A stretch of 64,000 nt of DNA. Source: Lysobacterales bacterium (GTDB lineage Bacteria; Pseudomonadota; Gammaproteobacteria; Xanthomonadales; Ahniellaceae). The translations under genes were made by a program, and so were the position numbers. Below the pieces are notes generated by a model. That model saw only the letters and a list, made by a program, of their open reading frames with translations, made no database searches and was not told where the DNA came from. Where the stretch lies: the NCBI GenBank assembly GCA_016703225.1, contig JADJCM010000002.1, positions 744,001 through 808,000 of the forward strand, written 5' to 3'. Of the stretch, positions 21,901-32,130 are shown piece after piece (the stretch's first letter is position 1; every line of letters begins with the position of its first letter).

Positions 21901-23137
21901 GCGCTATCGAGTGCCGTACGGCGCGACCATCTCGGTCAAAGACGGCGCTCCGGTCAAGGCTGGCCAGACCGTTGCGAACTGGGATCCGCATACCCATCCA
22001 ATTGTTTCGGAAGTTGCCGGCACCCTGCGCTTCAGCGACTTCGTGGACGGCATCACCGTTCAGGAGCAGATCGACGAGCTGACCGGACTGCAGTCTGCAG
22101 TCGTGACTGATCCGAAGCGTCGTGGCTCGGCGGCGAAGGACCTGCGGCCGATGGTTCGCCTCGAAGACAAGAAGGGCAAGGAGCTCAAACTGCCTGGTAC
22201 CGATATCCCGGCGCAGTACTTCCTGCCGCCAGGTGCGATCGTGTCGTTGCAGGATGGTGCCCAGGTCGGCGTGGGTGACGTGGTTGCCCGAATCCCGCAG
22301 GAAACATCGAAGACCCGCGACATCACCGGCGGTTTGCCGCGCGTGGCAGACTTGTTCGAGGCGCGCAAGCCGAAGGAGCCGGCGATTCTCGCCGAGCGCA
22401 CTGGCATCATCAGTTTCGGCAAGGACACCAAAGGCAAGCAGCGGCTGATCATTACCGACAAGGATGGCGACACCCACGAGGAATTGATCCCGAAGTGGCG
22501 CCAGGTGATCGTTTTCGAGGGCGAGCACATCGAGAAGGGTGAGACTGTTGTCGACGGCGAACCGAATCCGCAGGACATTCTGCGGCTGAAGGGCGTGGAG
22601 CCGTTGGCCGAATACCTGACCCGAGAAATTCAGGACGTGTACCGTCTGCAGGGCGTGAAGATCAACGACAAGCACATCGAAACGATCATTCGTCAAATGC
22701 TGCGAAAGGTCGAGATTTCGGACGGCGGCGATACTCGATACATGCGCGGTGAGCAGACTGATCGCGTGCGCGTGCTCGACGAGAACGCGCGGGTGCGTGT
22801 ACGCAATGAACGAGTCGCGAGCTACGACCCGGTCCTGCTCGGCATCACCAAGGCTTCGCTGGCAACCGAGTCGTTCATCTCGGCCGCCTCCTTCCAGGAG
22901 ACAACCCGCGTTCTGACCGAGGCAGCAGTGCGCGGGACGCGTGACACCTTGCGTGGCCTGAAGGAAAACGTTATCGTTGGCCGCTTGATTCCCGCCGGTA
23001 CCGGGTTGGCCTACCACGCGAAGCGACGTGCGGCGAACTCCGGGCTTACCCAGGCTGAGCTGGATTCGTTCCGAGGTGCGTCCAGCGTGACGTTCGCGGA
23101 GCCTCTCGCGGAAGATGGCGGTTCAGACGAGGCCTGA
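18932..23137 (+). CDS. rpoC: RNA polymerase subunit beta-prime
   Basis: Holds the active-site magnesium. Of its 1401 residues, the N-terminal zinc-binding [20 protein letters not shown] comes first, then the catalytic NADFDGDQ with Asp460, Asp462 and Asp464, the bridge-helix/trigger-loop region with [16 protein letters not shown], and a C-terminal zipper ending in acidic residues. Intact and co-directional with rpoB. Confidence 0.98.
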   Translation: [1401 protein letters not shown]

Positions 23138-23159
23138 AGGCTCGTTCTACATACGAAAT

Positions 23160-23178
23160 GAGGCGCATGAAGCGCCTC
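23160..23178 (+). other. stem-loop after rpoC
   Basis: GAGGCGC/GCGCCTC around ATGAA, starting 22 bp after the rpoC stop. There is no T tract after it. It may be an mRNA-stabilising 3' end or weak terminator before the rpsL promoter. Confidence 0.45.
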
Positions 23179-23209
23179 GTGTTCGCGGCCAGGGAAGGTT
23201 GTTGTGTCG

Positions 23210-23238
23210 TTGACAGTCGGGTGAACCGGCTGTTAAAG
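23210..23238 (+). promoter_or_regulatory. promoter of the str operon (rpsL)
   Basis: A consensus TTGACA at 23210-23215 and TTAAAG at 23233-23238 are spaced by 17 bp. The position, in the 161-bp gap after rpoC and 60 bp before rpsL, agrees with a new transcript starting near 23245. Confidence 0.65.
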
Positions 23239-23248
23239 TCTCAAAGCT

Positions 23249-23277
23249 GACAGGTCGGCTGGTGCCGGCCTGTCTTT
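23249..23277 (+). promoter_or_regulatory. 5' stem-loop of the rpsL transcript
   Basis: An 11-bp stem with one G-T pair (GACAGGTCGGC/GCCGGCCTGTC, loop TGGT), followed by TTT. It begins within a few bases of the predicted start site, so it would sit at the very 5' end of the mRNA. It could be an early attenuator or a stabilising cap structure. Confidence 0.55.
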
Positions 23278-23298
23278 CGTTTCTCAGGACTCTTTCAC

Positions 23299-23673
23299 AT
23301 GGCGACGATCAACCAGTTGGTGCGCACTGCGCGCCGTCCGAAGACCTACAAGAGCGCATCGCCGGCCCTGGCCAGCTGCCCGCAACGCCGCGGCGTCTGC
23401 ACCCGCGTGTACACCACGACCCCGAAGAAGCCGAACTCGGCGCTGCGCAAAGTCGCCAAGGTGCGACTGACCAACGGCTTTGAAGTCATCAGCTACATCG
23501 GTGGCGAAGGTCACAACCTGCAGGAGCACTCGGTCGTTCTGATCCGCGGTGGTCGAGTCAAGGACCTGCCGGGCGTTCGCTACCACACGGTACGCGGTTC
23601 GCTCGATGCCGCCGGCGTCGCCAAGCGTCGCCAGAGTCGTTCGAAGTACGGCGCCAAGCGCCCGAAATCCTAA
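23299..23673 (+). CDS. rpsL: 30S ribosomal protein S12
   Basis: Decoding-centre protein that sets accuracy and streptomycin response. The 124 residues include TTTPKKPNSALRK with Lys43 and GGRVKDLPGVRYH with Lys88, the wild-type, streptomycin-sensitive residues. First gene of the str operon with rpsG and fusA. Confidence 0.98.
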   Translation: MATINQLVRTARRPKTYKSASPALASCPQRRGVCTRVYTTTPKKPNSALRKVAKVRLTNGFEVISYIGGEGHNLQEHSVVLIRGGRVKDLPGVRYHTVRGSLDAAGVAKRRQSRSKYGAKRPKS

Positions 23674-23696
23674 TTTCCAGTCTGGGTTGAATTCCT

Positions 23697-24164
23697 ATGT
23701 CGCGTAAAGGCTCCACTCCGCAGCGCAGCTTGCTCCCCGATCCAAAGCACGGGAGCGAGACGATCGCGCGTTTCATCAACATGATCATGAAGAGCGGCAA
23801 GAAGTCGACGGCCGAAGGCATCGTGTACGGCGCGCTCGACGTGATTGGTGAAAAGAACGCGGACGCCATCGCGCTCGTCGACAAGGCGCTGAGCAACGTC
23901 GCTCCCGCGGTCGAAGTGAAGTCGCGTCGTGTCGGCGGTGCCACCTATCAGGTGCCGGTCGAAGTACGTCCGTCGCGCCGTCTGGCGCTGGCCATGCGCT
24001 GGACCATCGATGCGGCGCGCAAGCGTGGCGAGACATCGATGCCACGCAAGCTCGCCGGCGAGCTCGTCGACGCCGCCGAGAGCCGTGGTGGTGCCGTCAA
24101 GAAGCGTGAAGAAACGCATCGCATGGCCGAAGCCAACAAGGCTTTCGCGCATTACCGCTGGTAA
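23697..24164 (+). CDS. rpsG: 30S ribosomal protein S7
   Basis: Primary binder of the 3' major domain of 16S rRNA, at the E site; in Escherichia coli it also represses the str operon. The 155 residues begin MSRKGSTPQRSLLPDPKHGS, with the 16S-binding MIMKSGKKSTAEGIVYGA loop region and the C-terminal EETHRMAEANKAFAHYRW. The gene starts 23 bp after rpsL and is complete. Confidence 0.97.
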   Translation: MSRKGSTPQRSLLPDPKHGSETIARFINMIMKSGKKSTAEGIVYGALDVIGEKNADAIALVDKALSNVAPAVEVKSRRVGGATYQVPVEVRPSRRLALAMRWTIDAARKRGETSMPRKLAGELVDAAESRGGAVKKREETHRMAEANKAFAHYRW

Positions 24165-24182
24165 CCGGACAGGAATCTGATC

Positions 24183-26276
<2,094 letters not shown>

Positions 26277-26318
26277 TCCACTCCAGTTTTCCGACTATTC
26301 ATTCAAGGGTTTGCAGTC

Positions 26319-27509
26319 ATGGCAAAGGGTAAATTCGAACGCACCAAGCCGCACGTGAACGTGGGGACGATTGGTCACGTGGATCACGGCAAGACGACGC
26401 TGACAGCGGCGCTGACGAAGATCGGTGCGGAGCGTTTTGGTGGCGAGTTCAAGGCGTACGACCAGATCGACGCGGCGCCGGAAGAGAAGGCGCGCGGGAT
26501 CACGATCTCGACGGCGCACGTGGAATACGAGTCGCCGAAGCGCCACTACGCGCACGTGGACTGCCCTGGGCATGCGGACTACGTGAAGAACATGATCACG
26601 GGAGCAGCGCAGATGGACGGTGCGATCCTGGTGTGTTCGGCGGCGGACGGACCGATGCCGCAGACGCGCGAGCACATTCTGCTGGCGCGCCAGGTGGGCG
26701 TGCCGTACATCGTGGTGTTCCTGAACAAGGCGGACATGGTGGACGACGCCTGAGTTGCTGGAACTGGTCGAGATGGAAGTGCGCGACCTGCTTCGAAGTA
26801 CAACTTCCCGGGCGACGACACGCCGATCATCAAGGGATCGGCGCTGAAGGCGCTGGAAGGTGATCAGAGCGAAATCGGCGTGCCGGCGATCATCAAGCTG
26901 GTGGAAGCGCTGGACAGCTACATTCCGGAGCCGAAGCGCGACGTGGACAAGCCGTTCCTGATGCCGGTCGAAGACGTGTTCTCGATTTCGGGTCGCGGCA
27001 CGGTGGTGACCGGACGCATCGAGCGTGGTGTGGTCAAGGTGGGCGAGGAAATCGAAGTGGTCGGAATCCGTCCGACGACGAAGACGACGGTGACCGGCGT
27101 CGAGATGTTCCGCAAGCTGCTGGATCAGGGTCAGGCGGGTGACAACGCGGGTCTGTTGCTGCGCGGCACGAAGCGCGAGGACATCGAGCGCGGTCAGGTC
27201 ATCTGCAAGCCGGGCACGATTACGCCGCACACCAAGTTCGAAGCCGAAGTGTACGTGCTGTCGAAGGAAGAGGGCGGACGTCACACGCCGTTCTTCCGCG
27301 GCTACCGCCCGCAGTTTTACTTCCGCACGACCGACGTGACTGGCGCCTGCGAGTTGCCGGAGGGTGTCGAGATGGTGATGCCGGGCGACAACACCAAGAT
27401 GGTGGTGACGCTGATTCACCCGATCGCGATGGAAGAAGGTCTGCGCTTTGCGATCCGCGAAGGTGGCCGCACCGTCGGCGCCGGCGTGGTGGCGAAGATC
27501 CTCGTCTGA
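26319..27509 (+). pseudogene. tuf: elongation factor Tu, second copy, interrupted by two compensating indels
   Basis: Same 1191-bp length as the intact copy at 9745 and nearly identical. An extra T at about 26751 turns GCC GAG into GCC TGA, a stop after residue 144. One T is missing in CTGCTTTCG near 26792, which restores the frame, so only about 14 codons are scrambled and the rest encodes a normal C-terminus. The substitutions I see in the 3' half are synonymous. Either the copy is freshly inactivated, or both indels are consensus errors in a repeat; the second reading seems more likely. Position after fusA is that of tufA. Confidence 0.85.
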
Positions 27510-27534
27510 GCAACGATTGAAACATCACGAGCGT

Positions 27535-27556
27535 CGCGGGGTGTGCGCGCCCCGCG
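27535..27556 (+). promoter_or_regulatory. stem-loop in the S10-operon leader
   Basis: CGCGGGG/CCCCGCG with an 8-nt loop lies in the 72-bp gap between tuf copy 2 and rpsJ. In Escherichia coli L4 regulates this operon through a leader hairpin; this leader is much shorter, so the same mechanism is not established. Confidence 0.4.
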
Positions 27557-27581
27557 GCCCGTCAACAAGAAGGACACGGCA

Positions 27582-27893
27582 ATGGCAGACCAGAAAATCC
27601 GAATTCGTCTTAAGGCTTTCGATCATCGCTTGATCGACAAGTCCGCGAGCGAAATTGTCGAAACCGCGAAGCGTACCGGCGCGCAAGTGCACGGTCCGAT
27701 TCCGCTTCCGACGAAGATCGAGCGTTACACCGTGCTGGTCTCGCCGCACGTGGACAAGGACGCGCGTGACCAGTACGAGACCCGTACCCACAAACGCGTT
27801 CTGGATATTGTCGATCCCAACGACAAGACCGTAGACGCGCTGATGAAACTTGACCTCGCCGCCGGCGTGGATGTCCAGATCAAGTTGTATTAA
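27582..27893 (+). CDS. rpsJ: 30S ribosomal protein S10 / NusE
   Basis: Head protein of the small subunit and the NusB partner in antitermination. The 103 residues start at ATG 27582 (MADQKIRIRLKAFDHRLIDK), preceded by an AAGGACA ribosome-binding site; an in-frame upstream codon at 27543 adds unconserved residues. Contains the family segment GPIPLPTKIERYTVL. First gene of the S10 operon. Confidence 0.97.
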   Translation: MADQKIRIRLKAFDHRLIDKSASEIVETAKRTGAQVHGPIPLPTKIERYTVLVSPHVDKDARDQYETRTHKRVLDIVDPNDKTVDALMKLDLAAGVDVQIKLY

Positions 27894-27916
27894 AGCGCCG
27901 CAATTAGGACAGGAAC

Positions 27917-28564
27917 ATGAGTATCGGTTTGGTAGGCCGCAAATGCGGCATGACGCGGGTCTTCACTGAAGACGGTGTGTCGGTACCGGTGACGCTGATC
28001 GAGGCATCGCCGAACCGCATCACGCAGGTGAAGACCAAGGAAACGGATGGCTATTCGGCGATCCAGGTTACGGCCGGCAGGAAGCGCGCAGCGCTTGTCA
28101 CCAGGCCGCTGGCCGGGCACTACGCCAAGGCCAAGGTTGAGGCCGGTCGGGGTCTCTGGGAGTTCCGTGTGGACGACGCGCAGATCGGCGGTTTCGCCGT
28201 CGGCGGCGAACTCAAGGCGGACGAACTGTTTAAGGTCGGGCAGGCGGTCGATGTTGCCGGCGTGACCAAGGGCAAAGGCTTCCAGGGCACGATCAAGCGC
28301 CACCATTTCACGATGGGCGACGCGACCCACGGTAACTCGTTGTCGCATCGTTCTCCGGGCTCCATCGGTCAGCGCCAGACGCCTGGTCGCGTGTTTCCAG
28401 GCAAGAAGATGTCCGGTCACATGGGTGCCGTCAATCAGACTTCGATGAATCTCGAAGTGGTGCGCATCGATGCGGAGCGCGGCCTGATAGCGATCCGTGG
28501 CGCTGTGCCGGGTGCACCGGGCGGCGACGTGATCGTGCGTCCCGCAGCCAAAGCGGCGAAGTGA
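27917..28564 (+). CDS. rplC: 50S ribosomal protein L3
   Basis: Early assembly protein near the peptidyl-transferase centre. The 215 residues start MSIGLVGRKCGMTRVFTEDG and contain the long loop with GRVFPGKKMSGHMG that reaches the catalytic centre, including the glutamine (SIGQRQTPG) that is methylated in some bacteria. Complete; 23 bp after rpsJ. Confidence 0.97.
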   Translation: MSIGLVGRKCGMTRVFTEDGVSVPVTLIEASPNRITQVKTKETDGYSAIQVTAGRKRAALVTRPLAGHYAKAKVEAGRGLWEFRVDDAQIGGFAVGGELKADELFKVGQAVDVAGVTKGKGFQGTIKRHHFTMGDATHGNSLSHRSPGSIGQRQTPGRVFPGKKMSGHMGAVNQTSMNLEVVRIDAERGLIAIRGAVPGAPGGDVIVRPAAKAAK

Positions 28565-28575
28565 GGAACGCGATC

Positions 28576-29178
28576 ATGGAATTGAGCATTATTGACAGCA
28601 AGCAGCCACTGAGCGTGTCCGACGCGATTTTCGGACGTGCCTACAGCGAAGACCTGGTGCACCAGGTGGTGAACGCGTTCCGTGCGGCCGGTCGATCTGG
28701 CACCAAGGCGCAGAAGTCACGCGCCGACCTCTCCGGCACCACCAAGAAGTTCAAGAAGCAGAAAGGTGGTGGCGCCCGTCACGGCGACTACCGCGCTCCG
28801 ATTTTTGTCGGCGGTGGCGTTACTTTTGCCGCGCGTCCGCGCAGCTTCGAGCAAAAGGTGAACCGCAAGATGTACCGCGGCGCCATGGCCGCGATCCTCT
28901 CGGAACTGGCGCGAAGCGGCCGTCTCAAGGTGGTCGAGAGCTTCGATATCGAAGCGCCCAAAACCCAGCAGCTGCACGCCAAGATTGTTGCGATCGGTGG
29001 TGGAAAGACGCTGATCGTCACCGAGAGTGGCAGCCAGAATCTATTTCTTGCCTCGCAGAACCTGCCGTATGTCGGCGTCGTGGATGTGGCCGGTTTGAAC
29101 CCGGTGGATCTGGTCTACGCCGACAACGTCGTGATGACCGTCGATACCGTCAAGAAGATCGAGGAGTGGCTGGCATGA
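28576..29178 (+). CDS. rplD: 50S ribosomal protein L4
   Basis: Lines the exit tunnel together with L22; in enterobacteria it represses the S10 operon. I use ATG 28576 (MELSIIDSKQPLSVSDAIFG, 200 residues), with GAGG upstream. The tunnel loop lies in the Arg/Lys/Gly-rich GTTKKFKKQKGGGARHG and PIFVGGGVTFAARPR. The stop overlaps the rplW start as ATGA. Confidence 0.96.
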   Translation: MELSIIDSKQPLSVSDAIFGRAYSEDLVHQVVNAFRAAGRSGTKAQKSRADLSGTTKKFKKQKGGGARHGDYRAPIFVGGGVTFAARPRSFEQKVNRKMYRGAMAAILSELARSGRLKVVESFDIEAPKTQQLHAKIVAIGGGKTLIVTESGSQNLFLASQNLPYVGVVDVAGLNPVDLVYADNVVMTVDTVKKIEEWLA

Positions 29179-29471
29179 GCAACGAACGATTGTTGCAGGT
29201 GTTGCGCGCGCCGCTCGTCTCCGAGAAGAGTGCACGCATCCAGGACAGCGCCAACCAGTACGTCTTCGAGGTCGCGTCCACCGCAACCAAGGCCGACGTC
29301 AAGATGGCTGTAGAGGAACTGTTCAAGGTCAATGTCAAGGCGGTCAACGTCCTGAACGTCAAGGGCAAGGCCAAGGCGTTCAAGGGTCGACTCGGCGGTC
29401 GCGGCGGTTTCCGCAAGGCGTACGTCAGCCTTGCAGAAGGCCAGACGATCGACATCGTGGCCAAGGCCTGA
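29175..29471 (+). CDS. rplW: 50S ribosomal protein L23
   Basis: Sits at the tunnel exit and docks trigger factor and SRP. The start at 29175 overlaps the rplD stop, giving 98 residues (MSNERLLQVLRAPLVSEKSA). The C-terminal hairpin with GRLGGRGGFRKAYVSL is typical. An upstream in-frame codon at 29166 is less conserved. Confidence 0.96.
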   Translation: MSNERLLQVLRAPLVSEKSARIQDSANQYVFEVASTATKADVKMAVEELFKVNVKAVNVLNVKGKAKAFKGRLGGRGGFRKAYVSLAEGQTIDIVAKA

Positions 29472-29482
29472 GGTAAGCACAC

Positions 29483-30310
29483 ATGGCACTGATTACATTC
29501 AAGCCGACTTCGCCCGGACGCCGCCAGATGGTGCGTGTCTCGACGCAGGGTCTGCACAAGGGCGGGCCGCTGGCTGCGCTGACCGAGTCGCAGGGCAAAA
29601 CCGGCGGCCGCAACAACCACGGTCGCATCACTACCCGGCACCAGGGCGGTGGACACAAGCAGAACTACCGCATCATCGACTTCAAGCGTGACAAGGAAGG
29701 CATCGCCTGTCGCGTCGAACGCGTCGAGTATGATCCGAACCGCACCGCGCACATTGCGCTCGTCTGCTACGTCGATGGTGAACGCCGTTACATCATTTCG
29801 CCCAAGGGGCTGAAGGTCGGCGACCAACTGATTGCCGGCAAGGACGCGCCGATCAAGGTCGGCAATTCGATGCCGTTGATCAACGTTCCGGTGGGTACTA
29901 CCGTGCATTGCATCGAGATGCGTCCCGGCAAGGGCGCGCAGATCGCACGTAGTGCCGGAGCGGGCGCCCAGTTGATTGCGCGCGATCAGGGCTATGCGAC
30001 CTTGCGTCTGCGTTCCGGCGAAATGCGCAAGGTCCCGTCCGACTGCCGCGCGACGATCGGCGAGGTCGGCAACAACGAGCACAGTCTGCGCAAGATCGGC
30101 AAGGCCGGTGCGCAGCGCTGGCGCGGCATTCGCCCCACCGTTCGTGGCGCGGCGATGAATCCGGTTGACCACCCGCACGGTGGCGGTGAGGCGCGTGCTG
30201 GCCAGGGCAATCCGCATCCGGTTTCGCCCTGGGGCCAGCCGAGCAAGGGTTACAAGACGCGCAAGAACAAGCGCACGCAAGGTTCCATCGTTCGCGACCG
30301 CAGGGGTTAA
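29483..30310 (+). CDS. rplB: 50S ribosomal protein L2
   Basis: Subunit-bridge protein required for peptidyl-transferase assembly. The 275 residues match the family length. The conserved C-terminal segment NPVDHPHGGGEARAGQGNP includes the essential histidine, and GRNNHGRITTRHQGGGHK is the N-terminal rRNA-binding part. Twelve bp follow rplW. Confidence 0.97.
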   Translation: MALITFKPTSPGRRQMVRVSTQGLHKGGPLAALTESQGKTGGRNNHGRITTRHQGGGHKQNYRIIDFKRDKEGIACRVERVEYDPNRTAHIALVCYVDGERRYIISPKGLKVGDQLIAGKDAPIKVGNSMPLINVPVGTTVHCIEMRPGKGAQIARSAGAGAQLIARDQGYATLRLRSGEMRKVPSDCRATIGEVGNNEHSLRKIGKAGAQRWRGIRPTVRGAAMNPVDHPHGGGEARAGQGNPHPVSPWGQPSKGYKTRKNKRTQGSIVRDRRG

Positions 30311-30316
30311 TCGACT

Positions 30317-30592
30317 ATGCCACGTTCACTCAAGAAGGGTCCCTTCGTGGACCTGCACCTGGCGAAGAAGGTTGATACCGCTGTCGCCACCAGCAGCAAG
30401 CGACCGATCAAGACCTGGTCGCGCCGCTCGATGATCCTGCCGGAAATGGTCGGCCTGACGATTGCCGTGCACAACGGCAAGGCGCATGTGCCGGTGCTGG
30501 TCAACGAGAACATGGTCGGGCACAAGCTCGGCGAGTTCGCAGTGACCCGCACCTTCAAGGGCCACGGCGGCGACAAGAAGTCGGGCAAATAA
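30317..30592 (+). CDS. rpsS: 30S ribosomal protein S19
   Basis: Forms a complex with S13 in the head and contacts A-site tRNA. The 91 residues start MPRSLKKGPFVDLHLAKKV and hold the signature VYNGKAHVPV-type segment as VHNGKAHVPVLVNENMVGHK. It begins 6 bp after rplB. Confidence 0.97.
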   Translation: MPRSLKKGPFVDLHLAKKVDTAVATSSKRPIKTWSRRSMILPEMVGLTIAVHNGKAHVPVLVNENMVGHKLGEFAVTRTFKGHGGDKKSGK

Positions 30593-30604
30593 GGAGCGAT
30601 GACC

Positions 30605-30940
30605 ATGGAAGCCAAAGCCATTCACCGTACCGCCCGCATCTCGCCGCAGAAGGCACGCCTGGTCGCCGACCAGGTGCGCGGGCTGCCGGTTGGCCGCGCC
30701 GCCAATATCCTGACCTTCAGCACCAAGAAGGCTGCGGAAATCGTCAGGAAGGTGTTGCAGTCCGCCATCGCGAACGCAGAAAACAACCAGGGCGCCGATA
30801 TCGACGAACTGAAGGTCACCCAGATCTTCGTCGACGAAGGCCCGACCATGAAGCGCATGCATGCCCGAGCAAAGGGCCGCGGTACGCGCATTATCAAACG
30901 CACGAGCCACATCACTGTGGTCGTGGGTTCCGGCAAGTAA
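30605..30940 (+). CDS. rplV: 50S ribosomal protein L22
   Basis: Lines the exit tunnel opposite L4; its hairpin loop is a site of macrolide resistance. The 111 residues start at ATG 30605 (MEAKAIHRTARISPQKARLV); an ATG two codons upstream is possible. The tunnel hairpin is at VDEGPTMKRMHARAKGRGTR. Complete. Confidence 0.96.
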   Translation: MEAKAIHRTARISPQKARLVADQVRGLPVGRAANILTFSTKKAAEIVRKVLQSAIANAENNQGADIDELKVTQIFVDEGPTMKRMHARAKGRGTRIIKRTSHITVVVGSGK

Positions 30941-30952
30941 GCGAGGACGACG

Positions 30953-31713
30953 ATGGGTCACAAAGTTCATCCCACCGGCATCCGCCTTGGAATCTCCAAG
31001 GACTGGAATTCGACCTGGTATTCGGGCAAGAAAGACTTCGCCTCGTACCTTGCTGCCGACCTGAAAGTACGCGAAATGCTGCGTGAGCGCCTGGCTGCTG
31101 CCGGGATCTCGCGCATCCAGATCGAGCGCCCGGCAAGACCGCCCGCGTCACCATCCACACGGCGCGTCCGGGTGTCGTGATCGGCAAGAAAGGCGAGGAC
31201 ATCGAGAAGCTGCGCAAGGATGTATCCGACATGATGGGCGTTCCGACGCACATCAACGTGTCGGAAGTCCGCAAGCCCGAACTTGATGCCCAGTTGGTGG
31301 CCGAGTCGATTGCGCAACAGCTTGAGCGTCGCATCATGTTCCGCCGCGCAATGAAGCGCTCCGTTGGTAATGCGATGCGCCTTGGTGCTCTGGGCATCAA
31401 GGTCAATGTTGCTGGCCGCTTGAATGGTGCGGAAATCGCCCGCACCGAGTGGTACCGCGAGGGTCGTGTGCCGCTGCATACGCTGCGCGCCGATATCGAT
31501 TATGGATTCGCCCAGGCCAAGACCACCTACGGCATCATCGGCATCAAGGTCTGGATCTACAAGGGCGACATCTTCGATCTCGCCGCCGCGACGGCGGACG
31601 CCGCCAACGCCGACAAGAACGAACGCAATGATCGTTCCGAGCGTCCGAGCCGTGAGCGTGGCGATCGTCAGGATCGTGGCGACCGTGGCGATCGCCCGGG
31701 CCGAGGAGCATAA
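30953..31713 (+). pseudogene. rpsC: 30S ribosomal protein S3, interrupted by a one-base deletion
   Basis: Part of the mRNA entry channel and helicase with S4 and S5. The first 60 codons (MGHKVHPTGIRLGISKDWNS to RIQIERP) read in one frame and the rest, from the KH-domain end through RPGVVIGKKGEDIEKLRKD, in another. Restoring one C after about 31133 (CCGGCAAGACC to CCGGCCAAGACC) rejoins them into a normal 253-residue S3. S3 is essential, so an assembly or base-calling error is more likely than a real lesion. The restored protein ends in an unusual tail rich in Arg, Asp and Gly (RGDRQDRGDRGDRPGRGA). Confidence 0.9.
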
Positions 31714-31716
31714 GTC

Positions 31717-32130
31717 ATGCTGCAACCATCTCGAACCAAGTACCGCAAGGTATTCAAGGGCCGCAATCGCGGGCTCTCACACAATGGAGCGAACGTAAGC
31801 TTCGGTGAATATGGTCTGAAGGCGATCACCCATGGTCACCTTACCGCTCGCCAAATCGAGGCCGGGCGTCGTACAATCTCCCGCTTCGTCAAGCGCGGCG
31901 GCAAGCTCTGGATCCGAGTGTTCCCGGACAAGCCGATCACGCGCAAGCCGGTTGAAGTCCGCATGGGTAGCGGCAAGGGCAGCGTGGAGTTCTGGGTGGC
32001 GGTCGTCGCACCCGGTCGTGTCCTTTACGAGATGGAGGGTGTACCCGAGGCAACGGCGCGCGAAGCGTTCCGTCTGGCCGCGGCGAAGCTTTCCATTCAG
32101 ACCACCTTCGTGACGCGTACGGTGCGCTAA
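31717..32130 (+). CDS. rplP: 50S ribosomal protein L16
   Basis: Positions the elbow of A-site tRNA. The 137 residues start MLQPSRTKYRKVFKGRNRGL and hold the arginine that RoxA-type enzymes hydroxylate in the segment RMGSGKGSVEFWVA. The stop and the rpmC start share one base (TAATG). Confidence 0.97.
   Translation: MLQPSRTKYRKVFKGRNRGLSHNGANVSFGEYGLKAITHGHLTARQIEAGRRTISRFVKRGGKLWIRVFPDKPITRKPVEVRMGSGKGSVEFWVAVVAPGRVLYEMEGVPEATAREAFRLAAAKLSIQTTFVTRTVR

Noticed and set aside
26751..26753. In-frame TGA in tuf copy 2 as a selenocysteine codon
   Set aside because: EF-Tu has no selenocysteine, the frame is shifted rather than substituted, and the second indel restores it.
31125..31145. Programmed ribosomal frameshift in rpsC
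   Set aside because: No slippery sequence or downstream structure is evident, and a single base repair explains the gap.
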